From assembly GCF_007559435.1 (NCBI RefSeq), contig NZ_VMBP01000004.1:399205-463204 (forward strand): 64,000 bases of DNA, in the 5' to 3' direction. This document shows positions 55,735 to 63,915 of the stretch, piece after piece (position 1 is the stretch's first letter; every line of letters starts with the position of its first letter). The notes beneath the pieces were generated by a model that searched no databases, was not told where the DNA came from, and was given only the letters and a program-made list of their open reading frames with translations. The position numbers were made by a program, and so were the translations under genes. This DNA is from Ancylobacter moscoviensis. Lineage in GTDB: Bacteria; Pseudomonadota; Alphaproteobacteria; Rhizobiales; Xanthobacteraceae.

Positions 55735-56892
55735 ATGCATGCCCCCGCCCCTCATCGCGGCGTGAACATCGCCTCCATCGCCGCCGCGATCGCCGCGATC
55801 TCCGTCGTCGGGCTCGGTCTCAACCTGTCCATCCCGCTGCTCGCCTTCGAGATGGACGCGCGCGGCATCTCCTCGACCTGGATCGGCATCAACACGGCGG
55901 TAGGCGGCGTCGCGACCATCGCGCTCGCGCCCTTCCTGCCGGACCTCGTGCGCCGCGTCGGAGCCGCGCCGCTGCTTCTGGCCGCCATCGCCAGCGCCGC
56001 GCTGAGCCTTCTCGCCTTCAAGGTCACGCCGTCCTTCCTGCTGTGGTTTCCGCTGCGCTTCATCTTCGGCGCGTCGCTCTGCGTGCTGTTCGTCGTCAGC
56101 GAATTCTGGATCAACGCCGCCGCCCCGAGCCACCGGCGCGGCCTCGTCATCGGCATTTACGGCACGGTGCTGTCGATGGGCTTCGCCGGCGGCCCGGCGA
56201 TCCTCAGCCTCGTCGGCACGCAGGGCTGGGCGCCCTATCTGATCGGCGCCGTCTTCTTCGTTCTGGCGTCGATCCCCGTGATGATCGGCGCGTCGGGTGC
56301 CCCGGCCATCGAGAAGGAAAGCTCGCGCGGCGTCTTCAGCCTGATGCGCATCGCGCCCGCCGCCACCATGGCCGCCTTCATCTTCGGCGCCGTGGAGACC
56401 GGGCTCATCGGCTTCCTGCCGCTCTATGGCCTACGCCGGGGCCTCGACGACGGCCAGGCGGCGCTGCTGCTGACCGTCGCCGAGCTTGGCAACGTCGCCC
56501 TGCAGCTTCCCATCGGACTGCTCAGCGATCGCGTCGACCGCCGCCGGCTGCTGCTCGCCTGCGGCACGGTCGGCGTCGTCGGCGCCTTCCTGATTCCCTA
56601 TCTGCCGATCGACGGCTGGTCGATGTGGGTGGTCGCCTTCGTCACCACCGGCATCGTCGCCGGCCTCTATACGGTCGGCCTGGCCCTGCTGGGGGCACGA
56701 TTCGACGGCGCCGCGCTGGCGACCGCCAACGCCGCCTTCGTCATGCTCTACTCCGTCGGCCTCATCATCGGCCCGACGGCGGTGGGCAGCGGCATGCAGG
56801 TTTTCGACCCACACGGCTTCGCCTGGACCATCGGCGCCTTCCTGGTGCTGTATGTGCTGGTGGTCGCGGGTCAGATATGGCGCGATCGCTGA
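55735..56892 (+). CDS. MFS transporter (12-helix, YcaD/UMF-like)
   Basis: This 385-residue major-facilitator protein has about twelve helices in two six-helix halves. The loop 2-3 motif is weak, and the second half has QLPIGLLSDRVDRRRLLLACG (motif A-like). The ATG at 55735 is preferred; a GTG at 55717 is possible and neither has a clear ribosome-binding site. The substrate is unknown. It lies between the NUDIX gene and rpmG. Confidence 0.87.
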   Translation: MHAPAPHRGVNIASIAAAIAAISVVGLGLNLSIPLLAFEMDARGISSTWIGINTAVGGVATIALAPFLPDLVRRVGAAPLLLAAIASAALSLLAFKVTPSFLLWFPLRFIFGASLCVLFVVSEFWINAAAPSHRRGLVIGIYGTVLSMGFAGGPAILSLVGTQGWAPYLIGAVFFVLASIPVMIGASGAPAIEKESSRGVFSLMRIAPAATMAAFIFGAVETGLIGFLPLYGLRRGLDDGQAALLLTVAELGNVALQLPIGLLSDRVDRRRLLLACGTVGVVGAFLIPYLPIDGWSMWVVAFVTTGIVAGLYTVGLALLGARFDGAALATANAAFVMLYSVGLIIGPTAVGSGMQVFDPHGFAWTIGAFLVLYVLVVAGQIWRDR

Positions 56893-57024
56893 ACGGCTTT
56901 CCTTGACATTCGCGCGCCGATCACGGATACGGACGCGCAACGAGCGGCAGCGATGCTGCGCGAACATGATTTCTTCGGCGTGGCGCCACCACGTTCGAAT
57001 GCCACGCTCCAGGAGACTCCGGTC

Positions 57025-57192
57025 ATGGCCAAGGCAACGACCATCAAGATCAAGCTCGTGTCGAGCGCCGACACCGGCTTCTACTATGTGACCAAGAAGA
57101 ACTCGCGCACCATGACCGACAAGCTGGTCGTCAAGAAGTACGACCCGGTCGCGAAGAAGCATGTCGAGTTCCGCGAAGGCAAGATCAAGTGA
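57025..57192 (+). CDS. rpmG: Large ribosomal subunit protein bL33
   Basis: This 55-residue protein starts [30 protein letters not shown] and ends [11 protein letters not shown], the alphaproteobacterial bL33 form without the zinc-binding cysteines. AGGAG lies nine bases before the ATG. It is followed by an intrinsic terminator. Confidence 0.97.
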   Translation: MAKATTIKIKLVSSADTGFYYVTKKNSRTMTDKLVVKKYDPVAKKHVEFREGKIK

Positions 57193-57240
57193 TCTGAGCC
57201 CGACCCGGGCCGAGGCCCGGAACGGATGCCGAGATGCGAG

Positions 57241-57262
57241 AGGCGCCGCGAGGCGCCTTTTT
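57241..57262 (+). terminator. Rho-independent terminator after rpmG
   Basis: AGGCGCC (57241-57247) and GGCGCCT (57252-57258) form a perfect 7-bp stem with loop GCGA, directly followed by a run of five T. This is the clearest intrinsic terminator in the window. The remaining 57263-57535, before the convergent divK gene, holds nothing I can recognise. Confidence 0.85.
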
Positions 57263-57535
57263 CATTTGGTGCGGTGAAATCGGGAAAAGGCGGTCGGCCG
57301 GGCCGGGCGGGCAGCGGCCCCGCGGACGGGAATCGGCGGGCGATGAGCGGAGAGGCCATCCACACCCAGCGCCCGCCGACCAGACCCTACGGACCCAGGA
57401 GATGCGGCGGACCCGAGCACTCCGCAGGGAAAGCGGATGGCACCAAGCTATTCCAGCCCTTGGGGAACGCAACGGGTTTATGCGCTCGCGCACAGCGATT
57501 CGGCGAAGGCGTTGCCTTCCTGCCGCGCCCGCTCG

Positions 57536-57907
57536 TCAGCCGACGGGAACGAACTGGCGCACGGTTTCGAGGAACTTGCCGACCGAGATCGGCTTGGAGA
57601 GATAGGCCTCGCAGCCCCCCTCGCGAATGCGCTCCTCGTCGCCCTTCATGGCGAAGGCGGTGACGGCGATGACCGGAATCGACTTGAGCTCCGGATCCGC
57701 CTTCAGCGCGCGCGTCACGTCGAGACCGGAGACCTCCGGCAGCTGGATGTCCATCAGGATCAGGTCCGGCCTGTGGCGGCGCGCGAGTTCCATCGCCTCG
57801 ACACCGCTGCGGGTGCCGACCGTGCTATAGCCATGGGCTTCGAGCAGATCGTTGAAGAGCTTCATGTTGAGCTCGTTGTCCTCAACGATCAGAACGGTCT
57901 TGGGCAT
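57536..57907 (-). CDS. divK: Single-domain response regulator DivK
   Basis: This 123-residue receiver domain has the phosphoacceptor Asp53 ([16 protein letters not shown]), the acidic pocket near VEDNE, a conserved Thr in [12 protein letters not shown] and Lys in YLSKPISV. The sequence closely follows DivK, which controls cell polarity and division in Caulobacter and rhizobia. It is divergent from the DUF3572 gene. pleD, normally just downstream, is absent here. Confidence 0.93.
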   Translation of the reverse strand: MPKTVLIVEDNELNMKLFNDLLEAHGYSTVGTRSGVEAMELARRHRPDLILMDIQLPEVSGLDVTRALKADPELKSIPVIAVTAFAMKGDEERIREGGCEAYLSKPISVGKFLETVRQFVPVG

Positions 57908-58015
57908 CGCTCGATGGATCCTCGATCGTCGGCGGCGGGAACCGTGGGCTGGATTCGCTCACGCATCGCCTGCCAATCGGTTAGCTTTAAACATGCATTC
58001 CTTACGGAACCGGAA

Positions 58016-58318
58016 ATGAAAAGCCGTCCTTCCCGCCCCCTCTCCCAGCAGCAAGCCGCCCGCGAGGTCAGCCTCGGCGCACTGGGCTACCTCGCCGGCG
58101 ATCCCGAACGGATCGGCCCCTTCCTCGCGGAAAGCGGACTCTCGCCCGCCGACCTGCGCGGCGTCGCCGGCTCGACCGCCTTTCATGTGGCGTTGCTGGA
58201 CTATCTGATCAACCGTCAGGACCTGCTGATCGCCTATGCCGGGGAAGCCGGCATCGATCCCGGCCATGTCGTGGCGGCGCGGGAAATCCTGTTCCACGCG
58301 GATATGGGCGAGGACTGA
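58016..58318 (+). CDS. DUF3572 family protein
   Basis: This 100-residue helical protein has the DUF3572 pattern: AAREVSLGALGYLAGDPERIGPFLAESGLSPADLR...FHVALLDYLINRQDLLIAYAGEAGIDP. The function is unknown. The family is usually found beside divK and dinB in Hyphomicrobiales, as here. The start is the ATG at 58016. Confidence 0.9.
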   Translation: MKSRPSRPLSQQQAAREVSLGALGYLAGDPERIGPFLAESGLSPADLRGVAGSTAFHVALLDYLINRQDLLIAYAGEAGIDPGHVVAAREILFHADMGED

Positions 58319-58342
58319 GCGGGAAACGACGGGGAACGCGCC

Positions 58343-59752
58343 ATGGCGCCGGGGATGGCACCGATACCGGCCTTCTGCCGCGACTGCCTGAGCGACGCGA
58401 GCGGCGCCCCGCGCTGCCGCCATTGCGGCAGCCCGCGCGTCGTCCGCCATCCCGAGCTCGACACGCTCCACATCGCCCATATCGACTGCGACGCCTTCTA
58501 CGCCGCCGTCGAGAAGCGCGACGATCCCGCGCTGCGCGACGTGCCGGTGATCATTGGCGGCGGCAAGCGCGGCGTGGTGTCGACTGCCTGCTACCTCGCC
58601 CGCATCAAGGGCGTGCGCTCGGCCATGCCGATGTTCAAGGCGCTCGCCCTCTGCCCCGAGGCGGTGGTGGTGAAGCCGAACATGGCGAAATACGTCACGG
58701 TCGGCCGGCAGATCCGCGAGCGGATGCTGGAGCTGACGCCGCTGGTCGAGCCGCTCTCCATCGACGAGGCCTTCCTCGACCTCGCCGGCACCGAGCGGCT
58801 GCACGGCGCGAGCCCCGCGCGGGCACTGGCCCGGCTGGCTCGCAGCATCGAGGCCGAGATCGGCGTCACCATCTCCGTCGGGCTGGCGCCCAACAAGTTC
58901 CTCGCCAAGATCGCCTCCGATCTCGACAAGCCCCGCGGCTTCGCCGTCATCGGCCGGGCGGAGGCGAGGGATTTCCTCGCCCCGCGCGGCGTCGGCACCA
59001 TCTGGGGCGTCGGCGCGGCGACGCAGGAGCGGCTCGCCCGCGAGGGCTTCCGCCTGATCGCCGACCTGCAGGCCACCGACGAGACCGATCTCGCCCGCCG
59101 CTTCGGCAATGAAGGCCTGCGCCTCGCGCGCCTCGCGCGCGGCATCGACGACCGCCCCGTCAATCCCGAGCGCGAGACCAAGAGCGTCTCGACCGAGACC
59201 ACCTTCGACACCGACATCAGCGATTTCCGCGCGCTGGAGCAGGAGCTTTACCGGCTGACCCGCAAGCTCTCCGACCGGCTGAAGGCCGCCGACCTCGCCG
59301 GCCGCACGGTGACGCTGAAGCTGAAGACGGCGGATTTCCGCCTGATCACGCGCGCCCGCTCGCTGGAGGATCCGACCCGCCTCGCCCATCGCATCTTCGA
59401 TCACGCCCGCGAATTGCTGGCGCGCGAGACGGACGGCCGCCGCTTCCGGCTCATCGGCGTCGGCGTGTCGGAGCTCGCCGATCCCGCCCTCGCCGATCCG
59501 GCCGACCTCGTCGACACGCAGGGCACCAAGCGCGGCCTCGCCGAGCTCGCCACCGACACGCTGCGCGCCCGCTTCGGCAAGGAGATCATCGAGCGCGGCA
59601 TCGCCCTCGACGCGCCGCGCCGCCGGGGAGCGGACCAGCCCCATCACAACCAGCCGGACGAGCCGCCCGCGCCCGAGGTGCCGGGGAATGCGTCTACTTC
59701 GAGTACGCCTACTTCGCGCACTCCTCCTTCGGCAGCGCCTCATAGGAAATGA
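58343..59752 (+). CDS. dinB: DNA polymerase IV with N-terminal Cys4 finger
   Basis: This 469-residue Y-family polymerase has catalytic motifs HIDCDAFYAAVEKRDDP and PLSIDEAFLDLAGT. A thumb region with helix-hairpin-helix (GVGTIWGVGAATQERLAREGF), a little-finger domain and a Pro/Ser/Thr-rich tail follow. The first 35 residues form a zinc-finger-like Cys4 (FCRDCL...PRCRHCGSPR) not present in E. coli DinB. Its last 44 bases overlap the convergent eipB gene. Confidence 0.95.
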   Translation: MAPGMAPIPAFCRDCLSDASGAPRCRHCGSPRVVRHPELDTLHIAHIDCDAFYAAVEKRDDPALRDVPVIIGGGKRGVVSTACYLARIKGVRSAMPMFKALALCPEAVVVKPNMAKYVTVGRQIRERMLELTPLVEPLSIDEAFLDLAGTERLHGASPARALARLARSIEAEIGVTISVGLAPNKFLAKIASDLDKPRGFAVIGRAEARDFLAPRGVGTIWGVGAATQERLAREGFRLIADLQATDETDLARRFGNEGLRLARLARGIDDRPVNPERETKSVSTETTFDTDISDFRALEQELYRLTRKLSDRLKAADLAGRTVTLKLKTADFRLITRARSLEDPTRLAHRIFDHARELLARETDGRRFRLIGVGVSELADPALADPADLVDTQGTKRGLAELATDTLRARFGKEIIERGIALDAPRRRGADQPHHNQPDEPPAPEVPGNASTSSTPTSRTPPSAAPHRK

Positions 59753-60527
59753 GCGTGCCGCGCAGCGCGAACTCGCCATAGTCCAGCTTCAGGTTCCGGC
59801 TGACGCCGTTGTCGAAGATGTCGAAGCTGATGATGTAGTCCGGCGTTTCCTTGGCGGCCCCGCGCTCGTAATAGCTCACCGTCACCGGATAGCGCGTGCG
59901 CCCGGCGAGGTCGCCGCTGGTGGCCGCGTTCTCCAGCCCCTTGGGGTCGCTCATGCCGCGCCCGATGACGGACAGCGTGTCGTAGACCTTCTTCGCGTCC
60001 GGCGAGCCGTCGAACACCGATGCCTCGAGGATCGGCTCGCCCTGCTCCGCGCTGTTGATCAGGCGCAGCACGTGCTGGGTCGGCAGCATCACGTTCTTGC
60101 CGAGCTGGATCGTGTCCGCCTCCGGCTTGGTGGCCTTCACCACCAGCCTGCCGTCCTTCCGCTCGGCCACGCCGTCCGCTTCCTCCGGCGTCTCGCCGTT
60201 CAGCGTGTTGGTGACGCGGAAGCGGTAGGAATTGCCGTCGCCGTCCTCCCATGTCGCGGTCGAGACGGCGCTGTTCACCTGCCCACCCTCGGTGGCGAGA
60301 TCGGTGCTCTGGCGCAGCTGCACGGAATAGCCGGCGCACGGGTTGCCGCGCAACTCGTAGACGATCTGCCCGTCCGCGCCGTTCACGCGGTTCGCCGGTT
60401 TCGAACCGTCGAGCGAGATCGCGTAGTTGGCGCGGTGCGGCGTGAGCTGGATGGCCGCGGCCGGCAGGGCGGTGCCGCCGACAAGCGCGATCGTGGCGGC
60501 GGCGAGAACGGAACGAGCGAAAGGCAT
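59709..60527 (-). CDS. eipB: EipB family (DUF1849) cell-envelope integrity protein
   Basis: This 272-residue periplasmic protein has a signal peptide (MPFARSVLAAATIALVGGTA, cleavage probably after AAA). The mature start QLTPHRANYAISLDGSKPANRVNGADGQIVYELRGNPCAGYSV is typical of EipB. The two cysteines (NPCAGY and the C-terminal KEECAK) match the disulphide known in Brucella EipB, a spiral beta-barrel protein needed for envelope integrity. The ATG at 60527 is preferred over the upstream in-frame start. Confidence 0.92.
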   Translation of the reverse strand: MPFARSVLAAATIALVGGTALPAAAIQLTPHRANYAISLDGSKPANRVNGADGQIVYELRGNPCAGYSVQLRQSTDLATEGGQVNSAVSTATWEDGDGNSYRFRVTNTLNGETPEEADGVAERKDGRLVVKATKPEADTIQLGKNVMLPTQHVLRLINSAEQGEPILEASVFDGSPDAKKVYDTLSVIGRGMSDPKGLENAATSGDLAGRTRYPVTVSYYERGAAKETPDYIISFDIFDNGVSRNLKLDYGEFALRGTLISYEALPKEECAK

Positions 60528-60676
60528 AGGCAAACGGCTCCTCGAAGGCTCCACACGCGGCTTGCGAACGGCGGACCGATCCGCCAAACATCACCCATCG
60601 AAAATGGCAATTGCGGGTCGGCTCCCCGCCGACGCACGCCAAATATGCATGCTCAGCACGATAGCAGGAGATATCC

Positions 60677-61138
60677 ATGTCCGGAACGGTTGAGGCCAAG
60701 CTCGCGGCCCTCGGCATCACCATCCCCGCCGCGGCGGCGCCGGTGGCGAATTACGTGCCCTACGTCGTCAGCGGCAACCAGCTGTGGATTTCCGGGCAGA
60801 TCTCCGCCGCCGACGGCAAGTTCCTCGCCGGCAAGCTCCAGACCGAGGCCGACATCGAGGCCGGCCGCGCGGCGGCGCGCCAGAGCGCCATCAACCTGAT
60901 CGCCCAGATCAAGGCGGCGCTCGGCGATCTCGACCGCGTGAAGCGGATCGTGAAGCTCGTCGGCTTCGTCAATTCGGCGCCGGATTTCATCGATCAGCCG
61001 AAGGTCATCAACGGCGCCTCCGATCTCTTCGCCGAAGCGTTCGGCGATGCCGGCCGCCATGCCCGCTCGGCCGTCGGCGTCTCGGCCCTGCCCTTCAATG
61101 TCAGCGTCGAGATCGACGCCGTCATCGAGTTCGCCTGA
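60677..61138 (+). CDS. RidA family protein
   Basis: This 153-residue Rid-fold protein is of the subgroup starting VEAKLAALGITIPAAAAPVANYVPYVVSGNQLWISGQI. Rid proteins hydrolyse reactive enamine/imine intermediates from PLP enzymes; this longer subgroup is less well characterised. AGGAG precedes the ATG at 60677. It probably forms a transcript with the phosphodiesterase gene five bases downstream. Confidence 0.92.
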   Translation: MSGTVEAKLAALGITIPAAAAPVANYVPYVVSGNQLWISGQISAADGKFLAGKLQTEADIEAGRAAARQSAINLIAQIKAALGDLDRVKRIVKLVGFVNSAPDFIDQPKVINGASDLFAEAFGDAGRHARSAVGVSALPFNVSVEIDAVIEFA

Positions 61139-61143
61139 GGTCC

Positions 61144-61905
61144 ATGATGTCCCCCTCGTCTGCCGCCCCGACCTGGCTGACGGCGCGCCCGGTCGCGCAC
61201 CGCGCGCTGCACGATGCGGCGCGCGGCGTGATCGAGAACACGCCCTCCGCCGTCGATGCGGCGCTGGCGCGCGGCTACGCCATCGAGGTGGACATCCAGC
61301 TCTCGGCCGATGGCGAGGCGCTCGTCTTCCACGACGACACGCTGGAGCGGCTGACGACCGCTTCCGGCCCCGCCGGAGCCCTCACCGCCGCGCAGCTCAA
61401 GGCCACCCCGCTGCGCGGCACCGCCGACCGCATGATGACGCTGGCCGAGCTGCTGGCGCGCGTCGGCGGCCGCGTGCCGCTGGTCATCGAGCTGAAGAGC
61501 CTCTTCGACGGCGACACGGCGGTCGCCGCCCGCGCCGTCGAGGTGCTCGCCTCCTATGACGGCCCGGCGGCCCTGATGTCCTTCGATCCCGATCTCGTGG
61601 CCGCCGTGCGCCGGATCGCCCCGCATATCCCGCGCGGCATCACCATGGAACACCGCTACGACGACCCGGAATGGGACATGCTGAGCCCCGCGACCAAGTT
61701 CGCCTGGGGCAACCTCTTGCATTTTCCCCGCACGAGGCCGGACTTCATCGCCCATTACGTGAAGGAACTGCCGGCGACCGCCGTCTCGCTGGCCCGCCGC
61801 GCCACCGGCCTGCCGGTGCTGACTTGGACCGTGCGCACCCCGGAAGACCGCGCCGTCGCGGCCCGCCACGCCGACCAGATGATCTTCGAGGGCTTCCTGC
61901 CCTGA
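61144..61905 (+). CDS. Glycerophosphodiester phosphodiesterase family protein
   Basis: This 253-residue TIM-barrel phosphodiesterase has catalytic motif AHRALHDAARGVIENTPSAVDAALARGYAIEVDIQLSADGEALVFHDDTLERLT, containing the HR...EN...E-D...HD residues of GDPD enzymes. It hydrolyses glycerophosphodiesters to glycerol-3-phosphate. There is no signal peptide, so it is cytoplasmic. A GAGGT site precedes the ATG pair at 61144/61147. Confidence 0.92.
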   Translation: MMSPSSAAPTWLTARPVAHRALHDAARGVIENTPSAVDAALARGYAIEVDIQLSADGEALVFHDDTLERLTTASGPAGALTAAQLKATPLRGTADRMMTLAELLARVGGRVPLVIELKSLFDGDTAVAARAVEVLASYDGPAALMSFDPDLVAAVRRIAPHIPRGITMEHRYDDPEWDMLSPATKFAWGNLLHFPRTRPDFIAHYVKELPATAVSLARRATGLPVLTWTVRTPEDRAVAARHADQMIFEGFLP

Positions 61906-61916
61906 CCGGCGCGGGA

Positions 61917-61933
61917 CCGGCGCCTCGCGCCGG
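61917..61933 (+). terminator. Hairpin after the phosphodiesterase gene
   Basis: CCGGCGC-CTC-GCGCCGG is a perfect 7-bp stem with a 3-nt loop, twelve bases after the stop codon at 61905. No T-run follows, so termination is only probable. Confidence 0.5.
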
Positions 61934-62086
61934 CCCCATCCTTCCGGCTTCTCCGTCGCGCGCTCCCACCCTTCGCCGCGATAGCCGCCCCACATCGGCT
62001 TTCCCGATCTCGTGAACGCTCTTTCGCTCGCGGCGCGAGGGGCGCACATTCGGGCATCCTCCTTTGCCCGCCGAGCCTGATCCCGC

Positions 62087-63385
62087 ATGTCCGACGATAC
62101 GTTCAGCCTCCGCGTCGAAAGCGACATCACCGCGCTTCCGGCCGCCGCCTGGGACGCCTGTGCCGCGCCCTCAACTTCCACAATCAGATTAGAATCCACA
62201 TCTAACACATTGAAATACCGCGTTGATGAAACGCTTGATGATGTTCAGGTGGTATCTGAAAATGATTCCGTTCAACCTGAATCTCGCCCCTTCAACCCCT
62301 TCGTGAGCCACGCCTTTCTCTCGGCGCTGGAGGAGTCCGGCTCCGCGTCCCCGTCCGCCGGCTGGCTGCCGCAGCATCTCGTGCTGGAAGACCCCAGCGG
62401 CGCCGTCATCGGCGTCTGCCCCGCCTATCTGAAATCCCATTCGCAGGGCGAGTACGTCTTCGATCATGGCTGGGCGGAGGCCTTCGAGCGGGCTGGCGGG
62501 CGCTACTATCCAAAGCTCCAGGTCAGCGTCCCCTTCACCCCGGCCACCGGCCCCCGCCTGCTGGTGGCGCCCGGTGCCGATGAGGAGACCGTGCGCGCCG
62601 CGCTTGCCGGCGGGCTGGTGACGCTCGCGCGCATGCGCAAGGTCTCCTCGGTCCACGCCACCTTTCTCACAGAGCCCGACGCGCAGGCCCTCGCGGATGA
62701 AGGCTTCCTCCCGCGCACCGACCAGCAGTTCCACTGGCACAATCGCGGCTACGGCGACTTCGAGGAATTCCTCGGCGATCTCGCCTCCCGCAAGCGCAAG
62801 CAGATCCGGCGCGAGCGGCGCGAGGCGGTCGAGAACGGCATCACCATCCACCCGCTCACCGGCACCGACATCACCGAGGAGGCCTGGGACGCCTTCTTCG
62901 ATTTCTACATGGAGACCGGCTCGCGCAAATGGGGCCGCCCGTACCTCAACCGCCAGTTCTACTCGCTGATCGGCGAGCGCATGGCGGATCGCGTGCTGCT
63001 GGTGATGGCGAAGCGCGCCGGCCGCTGGATCGCCGGGGCGATCAACTTCATCGGCTCCGACACGCTCTATGGCCGTCACTGGGGCGCCGTCGAGCATCAC
63101 CCCTTCCTGCATTTCGAGGTCTGCTACCATCAGGCCATCGACTTCGCGATCACCCGCGGCCTCGCCACCGTCGAAGCCGGCGCGCAGGGCGAGCACAAGC
63201 TGGCGCGCGGCTACATGCCGGTCACCACCCGCTCCGCCCACTACATCGCCGATCCGCAGTTCCGCGCCGCGGTCGCGAATTATCTCGAACGCGAGCGCCG
63301 TTATGTCGCCGAGGCGGGCGAGGAACTGAGCGAGCTCGGCCCCTTCCGCCATACGCTCCGCGCGGAGGCGGCTGACGAGCCTTGA
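62087..63385 (+). CDS. GNAT-superfamily protein of the DUF482 ('peptidogalycan biosynthesis') type
   Basis: This 432-residue FemAB/GNAT-like protein has the family segments NPFVSHAFLSALEESGS, ASRKRKQIRRERREAV, TGSRKWGRPYLNRQFYSLI and GAQGEHKLARGYMP. The biochemical role of the family is not established. Residues 29-68 are an AT-rich insertion between AAWDACAAP and FNPFVSHAF, where I would expect relatives to be continuous. The frame is kept, so the gene may still be functional. Confidence 0.88.
   Translation: MSDDTFSLRVESDITALPAAAWDACAAPSTSTIRLESTSNTLKYRVDETLDDVQVVSENDSVQPESRPFNPFVSHAFLSALEESGSASPSAGWLPQHLVLEDPSGAVIGVCPAYLKSHSQGEYVFDHGWAEAFERAGGRYYPKLQVSVPFTPATGPRLLVAPGADEETVRAALAGGLVTLARMRKVSSVHATFLTEPDAQALADEGFLPRTDQQFHWHNRGYGDFEEFLGDLASRKRKQIRRERREAVENGITIHPLTGTDITEEAWDAFFDFYMETGSRKWGRPYLNRQFYSLIGERMADRVLLVMAKRAGRWIAGAINFIGSDTLYGRHWGAVEHHPFLHFEVCYHQAIDFAITRGLATVEAGAQGEHKLARGYMPVTTRSAHYIADPQFRAAVANYLERERRYVAEAGEELSELGPFRHTLRAEAADEP
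62171..62290 (+). mobile_element. 120-bp AT-rich, partly palindromic in-frame insertion
   Basis: The segment encodes 40 residues (STSTIRLESTSNTLKYRVDE... to ...ESRP) inside the DUF482-type gene. Its first 110 bases have 43 G or C (39%), far below the roughly two-thirds of its surroundings, and it uses codons rare here (AGA, TTA, GTA). Nested inverted repeats are present: CATT/AATG (62208/62261), ATACC/GGTAT (62215/62251) and GCGTT/AACGC (62220/62230). The near-direct repeats GCCCTCAAC (62167) and GCCCCTTCAAC (62286) flank it. It resembles the in-frame palindromic elements of Rickettsia in principle; mobility is inferred. Confidence 0.5.
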
Positions 63386-63434
63386 CCGCCCGCCCGCGGC
63401 TTGCGACAGGTCGGGCCGACAGGGGAGGATTTCG

Positions 63435-63857
63435 ATGACCTACGATCCCGGCAACATCTTCGCGAAGATCCTGCGCGGCGAACTGCCCGCCTATCGCGTC
63501 TATGAGGACGAGCGCGTGCTCGCCTTCCTCGACATCATGCCCCGCGCGCCGGGCCACACGCTGGTCATCCCGAAGGCGCCGTCCCGCAACCTGCTGGACG
63601 TCGCGCCGGACGATCTGGCGGCCGTCGCCGCCATCGCCCAGAAGATCGCCCGCGCCCAGATGAGCGCCTTCGGCGCCGAGGGCATCACCGTCACCCAGCA
63701 TAACGAGCATGCCGGCGGGCAGGAGGTGTTCCACCTCCACGTCCACGTCATCCCCCGCCACACCGGCATCGAACTGAAGCCGCCGCTGTCCTACAAGGAG
63801 ACGCCGGAGGTCCTCGCCGAGCAGGCCGCCCGGCTCTCATCCGTGCTGGAAGGCTGA
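63435..63857 (+). CDS. HIT family protein (histidine triad nucleotide hydrolase)
   Basis: This 140-residue protein has the histidine triad motif HLHVHVIP and the N-terminal IFAKILRGELPAYRVYEDERVLAFLDIMPRAPGHTLVIPK typical of Hint-type enzymes that hydrolyse nucleoside phosphoramidates. GGGGAGG precedes the ATG at 63435. It follows the DUF482-type gene by 49 bp and may be cotranscribed. Confidence 0.94.
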   Translation: MTYDPGNIFAKILRGELPAYRVYEDERVLAFLDIMPRAPGHTLVIPKAPSRNLLDVAPDDLAAVAAIAQKIARAQMSAFGAEGITVTQHNEHAGGQEVFHLHVHVIPRHTGIELKPPLSYKETPEVLAEQAARLSSVLEG

Positions 63858-63864
63858 CGGGCGG

Positions 63865-63912
63865 GCGCATTTTCGAGCGAAGTGGGCACCGGTTCGCGTG
63901 AAGAAAATGCGC
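63865..63912. repeat. Short palindromic intergenic repeat of rhizobial type
   Basis: GCGCATTTTC (63865-63874) is mirrored perfectly by GAAAATGCGC (63903-63912) around a centre containing GAAGTGGGCACCGGTTCGCG. This motif is, to my knowledge, one of the commonest small intergenic palindromes in Hyphomicrobiales and helps place the organism. It may terminate the HIT-protein transcript. Confidence 0.75.
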
Positions 63913-63915
63913 GGC

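Noticed and set aside
57226..57663. Plus-strand open frames between rpmG and divK, considered as a pleD remnant or a new gene.
   Set aside because: No GGDEF or receiver motif in any frame, no ribosome-binding site, and they run through the terminator and antisense to divK.
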